A stretch of DNA of 64,000 bases from Marinimicrobium alkaliphilum (GTDB taxonomy: Bacteria > Pseudomonadota > Gammaproteobacteria > Pseudomonadales > Cellvibrionaceae). Positions within the stretch are counted from its first letter, which is position 1. Each line of letters begins with the position of its first letter. Shown one piece after another: positions 63,988-64,000 of the stretch. Below the pieces are notes generated by a model. That model saw only the letters and a list, made by a program, of their open reading frames with translations. It was not told where the DNA came from and did not search any database. The translations under genes and the position numbers were made by a program. The DNA is taken from NCBI RefSeq assembly GCF_003259155.1, contig NZ_QGMQ01000011.1, positions 45,487-109,486 of the forward strand, in the 5' to 3' direction.

Positions 63988-64000
63988 TGGCGGAGAGGGA
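63988..64000 (-). tRNA. 3' end of a tRNA gene, probably tRNA-Ser
   Basis: The last 13 bases read TCCCTCTCCGCCA on the minus strand: encoded CCA, discriminator G and an acceptor strand CCTCTCC. This fits tRNA-Ser genes of the GGAGAGG...CCTCTCCGCCA type. The anticodon is outside the window, so the amino acid is inferred. Confidence 0.7.

Overview
The window is GC-rich chromosomal DNA from a motile gammaproteobacterium with one polar-type flagellar regulon (sigma54 and sigma28 promoters, CheV, FlaG, separate flgBCDE and flgFGHIJKL operons). Three outer-membrane-type lipoproteins at the right end, two of them family GH32 glycosidases, suggest a marine or soil polysaccharide degrader of the Cellvibrionaceae/Marinimicrobium kind. 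That placement is inferred from gene content and style, not from a marker gene. No rRNA, CRISPR array, prophage or complete insertion sequence was seen.

Layout. 1-4 kb: replication and recombination block dnaX-ybaB-recR-rnd, with the 4.5S SRP RNA gene upstream of dnaX. dnaX carries an A AAA AAG slippery heptamer followed by a -1 frame stop, as expected for programmed frameshifting to gamma. 4-13 kb: AbgT transporter, thiol peroxidase, an MHYT protein with a degenerate GGDEF domain, metR and metE, and a lipoprotein-type methyltransferase. 13-20 kb: filament genes fliD, flaG, fliC and a fliT-like gene, then a Tat-exported Gfo/Idh/MocA oxidoreductase. 20-37.5 kb: the flg hook and basal-body genes with cheR, cheV, flgA, flgM and flgN. 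37.5-51 kb: tRNA-Arg(CCT), rsmE, a PAS-GGDEF-EAL protein, ald, ttcA, a YcgR-like PilZ protein, an Aer-like receptor, bioA, the GTPase ylqF, a glutathionyl-hydroquinone reductase and aidB. 51-64 kb: a fructan locus (four-module lipoprotein, LamG-GH32 lipoprotein) followed by valS, a diguanylate cyclase, a second GH32 lipoprotein and the 3' end of a tRNA, probably Ser.

Regulation. Nine flagellar promoters can be read from the bases. Sigma54 sites (GG-N10-GC) precede flgB, flgF, flgA and the PilZ gene. Sigma28 sites (TAAA-N15-GCCGATAA-like) precede fliC, fliD, cheV, flgM and the aer-like receptor. The flgA sigma54 and cheV sigma28 promoters face each other with start points only a few bases apart. 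The hook, junction and cap proteins FlgE, FlgK, FlgL and FliD are all much larger than in enteric bacteria.

Repeats. About 47 copies of a 31-37 bp REP palindrome (GTAGGTCGGATTAG...CGTAATCCGAC) fill most intergenic gaps. They follow a strict grammar: a left-facing copy, exactly 24 bp, a right-facing copy, then further right-facing copies usually 38 bp apart. One copy lies in frame inside flgJ.

The best candidate for an undescribed system is the fructan locus. An 838-residue lipoprotein is built of four Cys-rich modules that are recognisable relatives of the module inserted in the catalytic domain of the second GH32 enzyme. It sits directly upstream of a GH32 whose nucleophile motif reads NEPHG instead of NDPNG.
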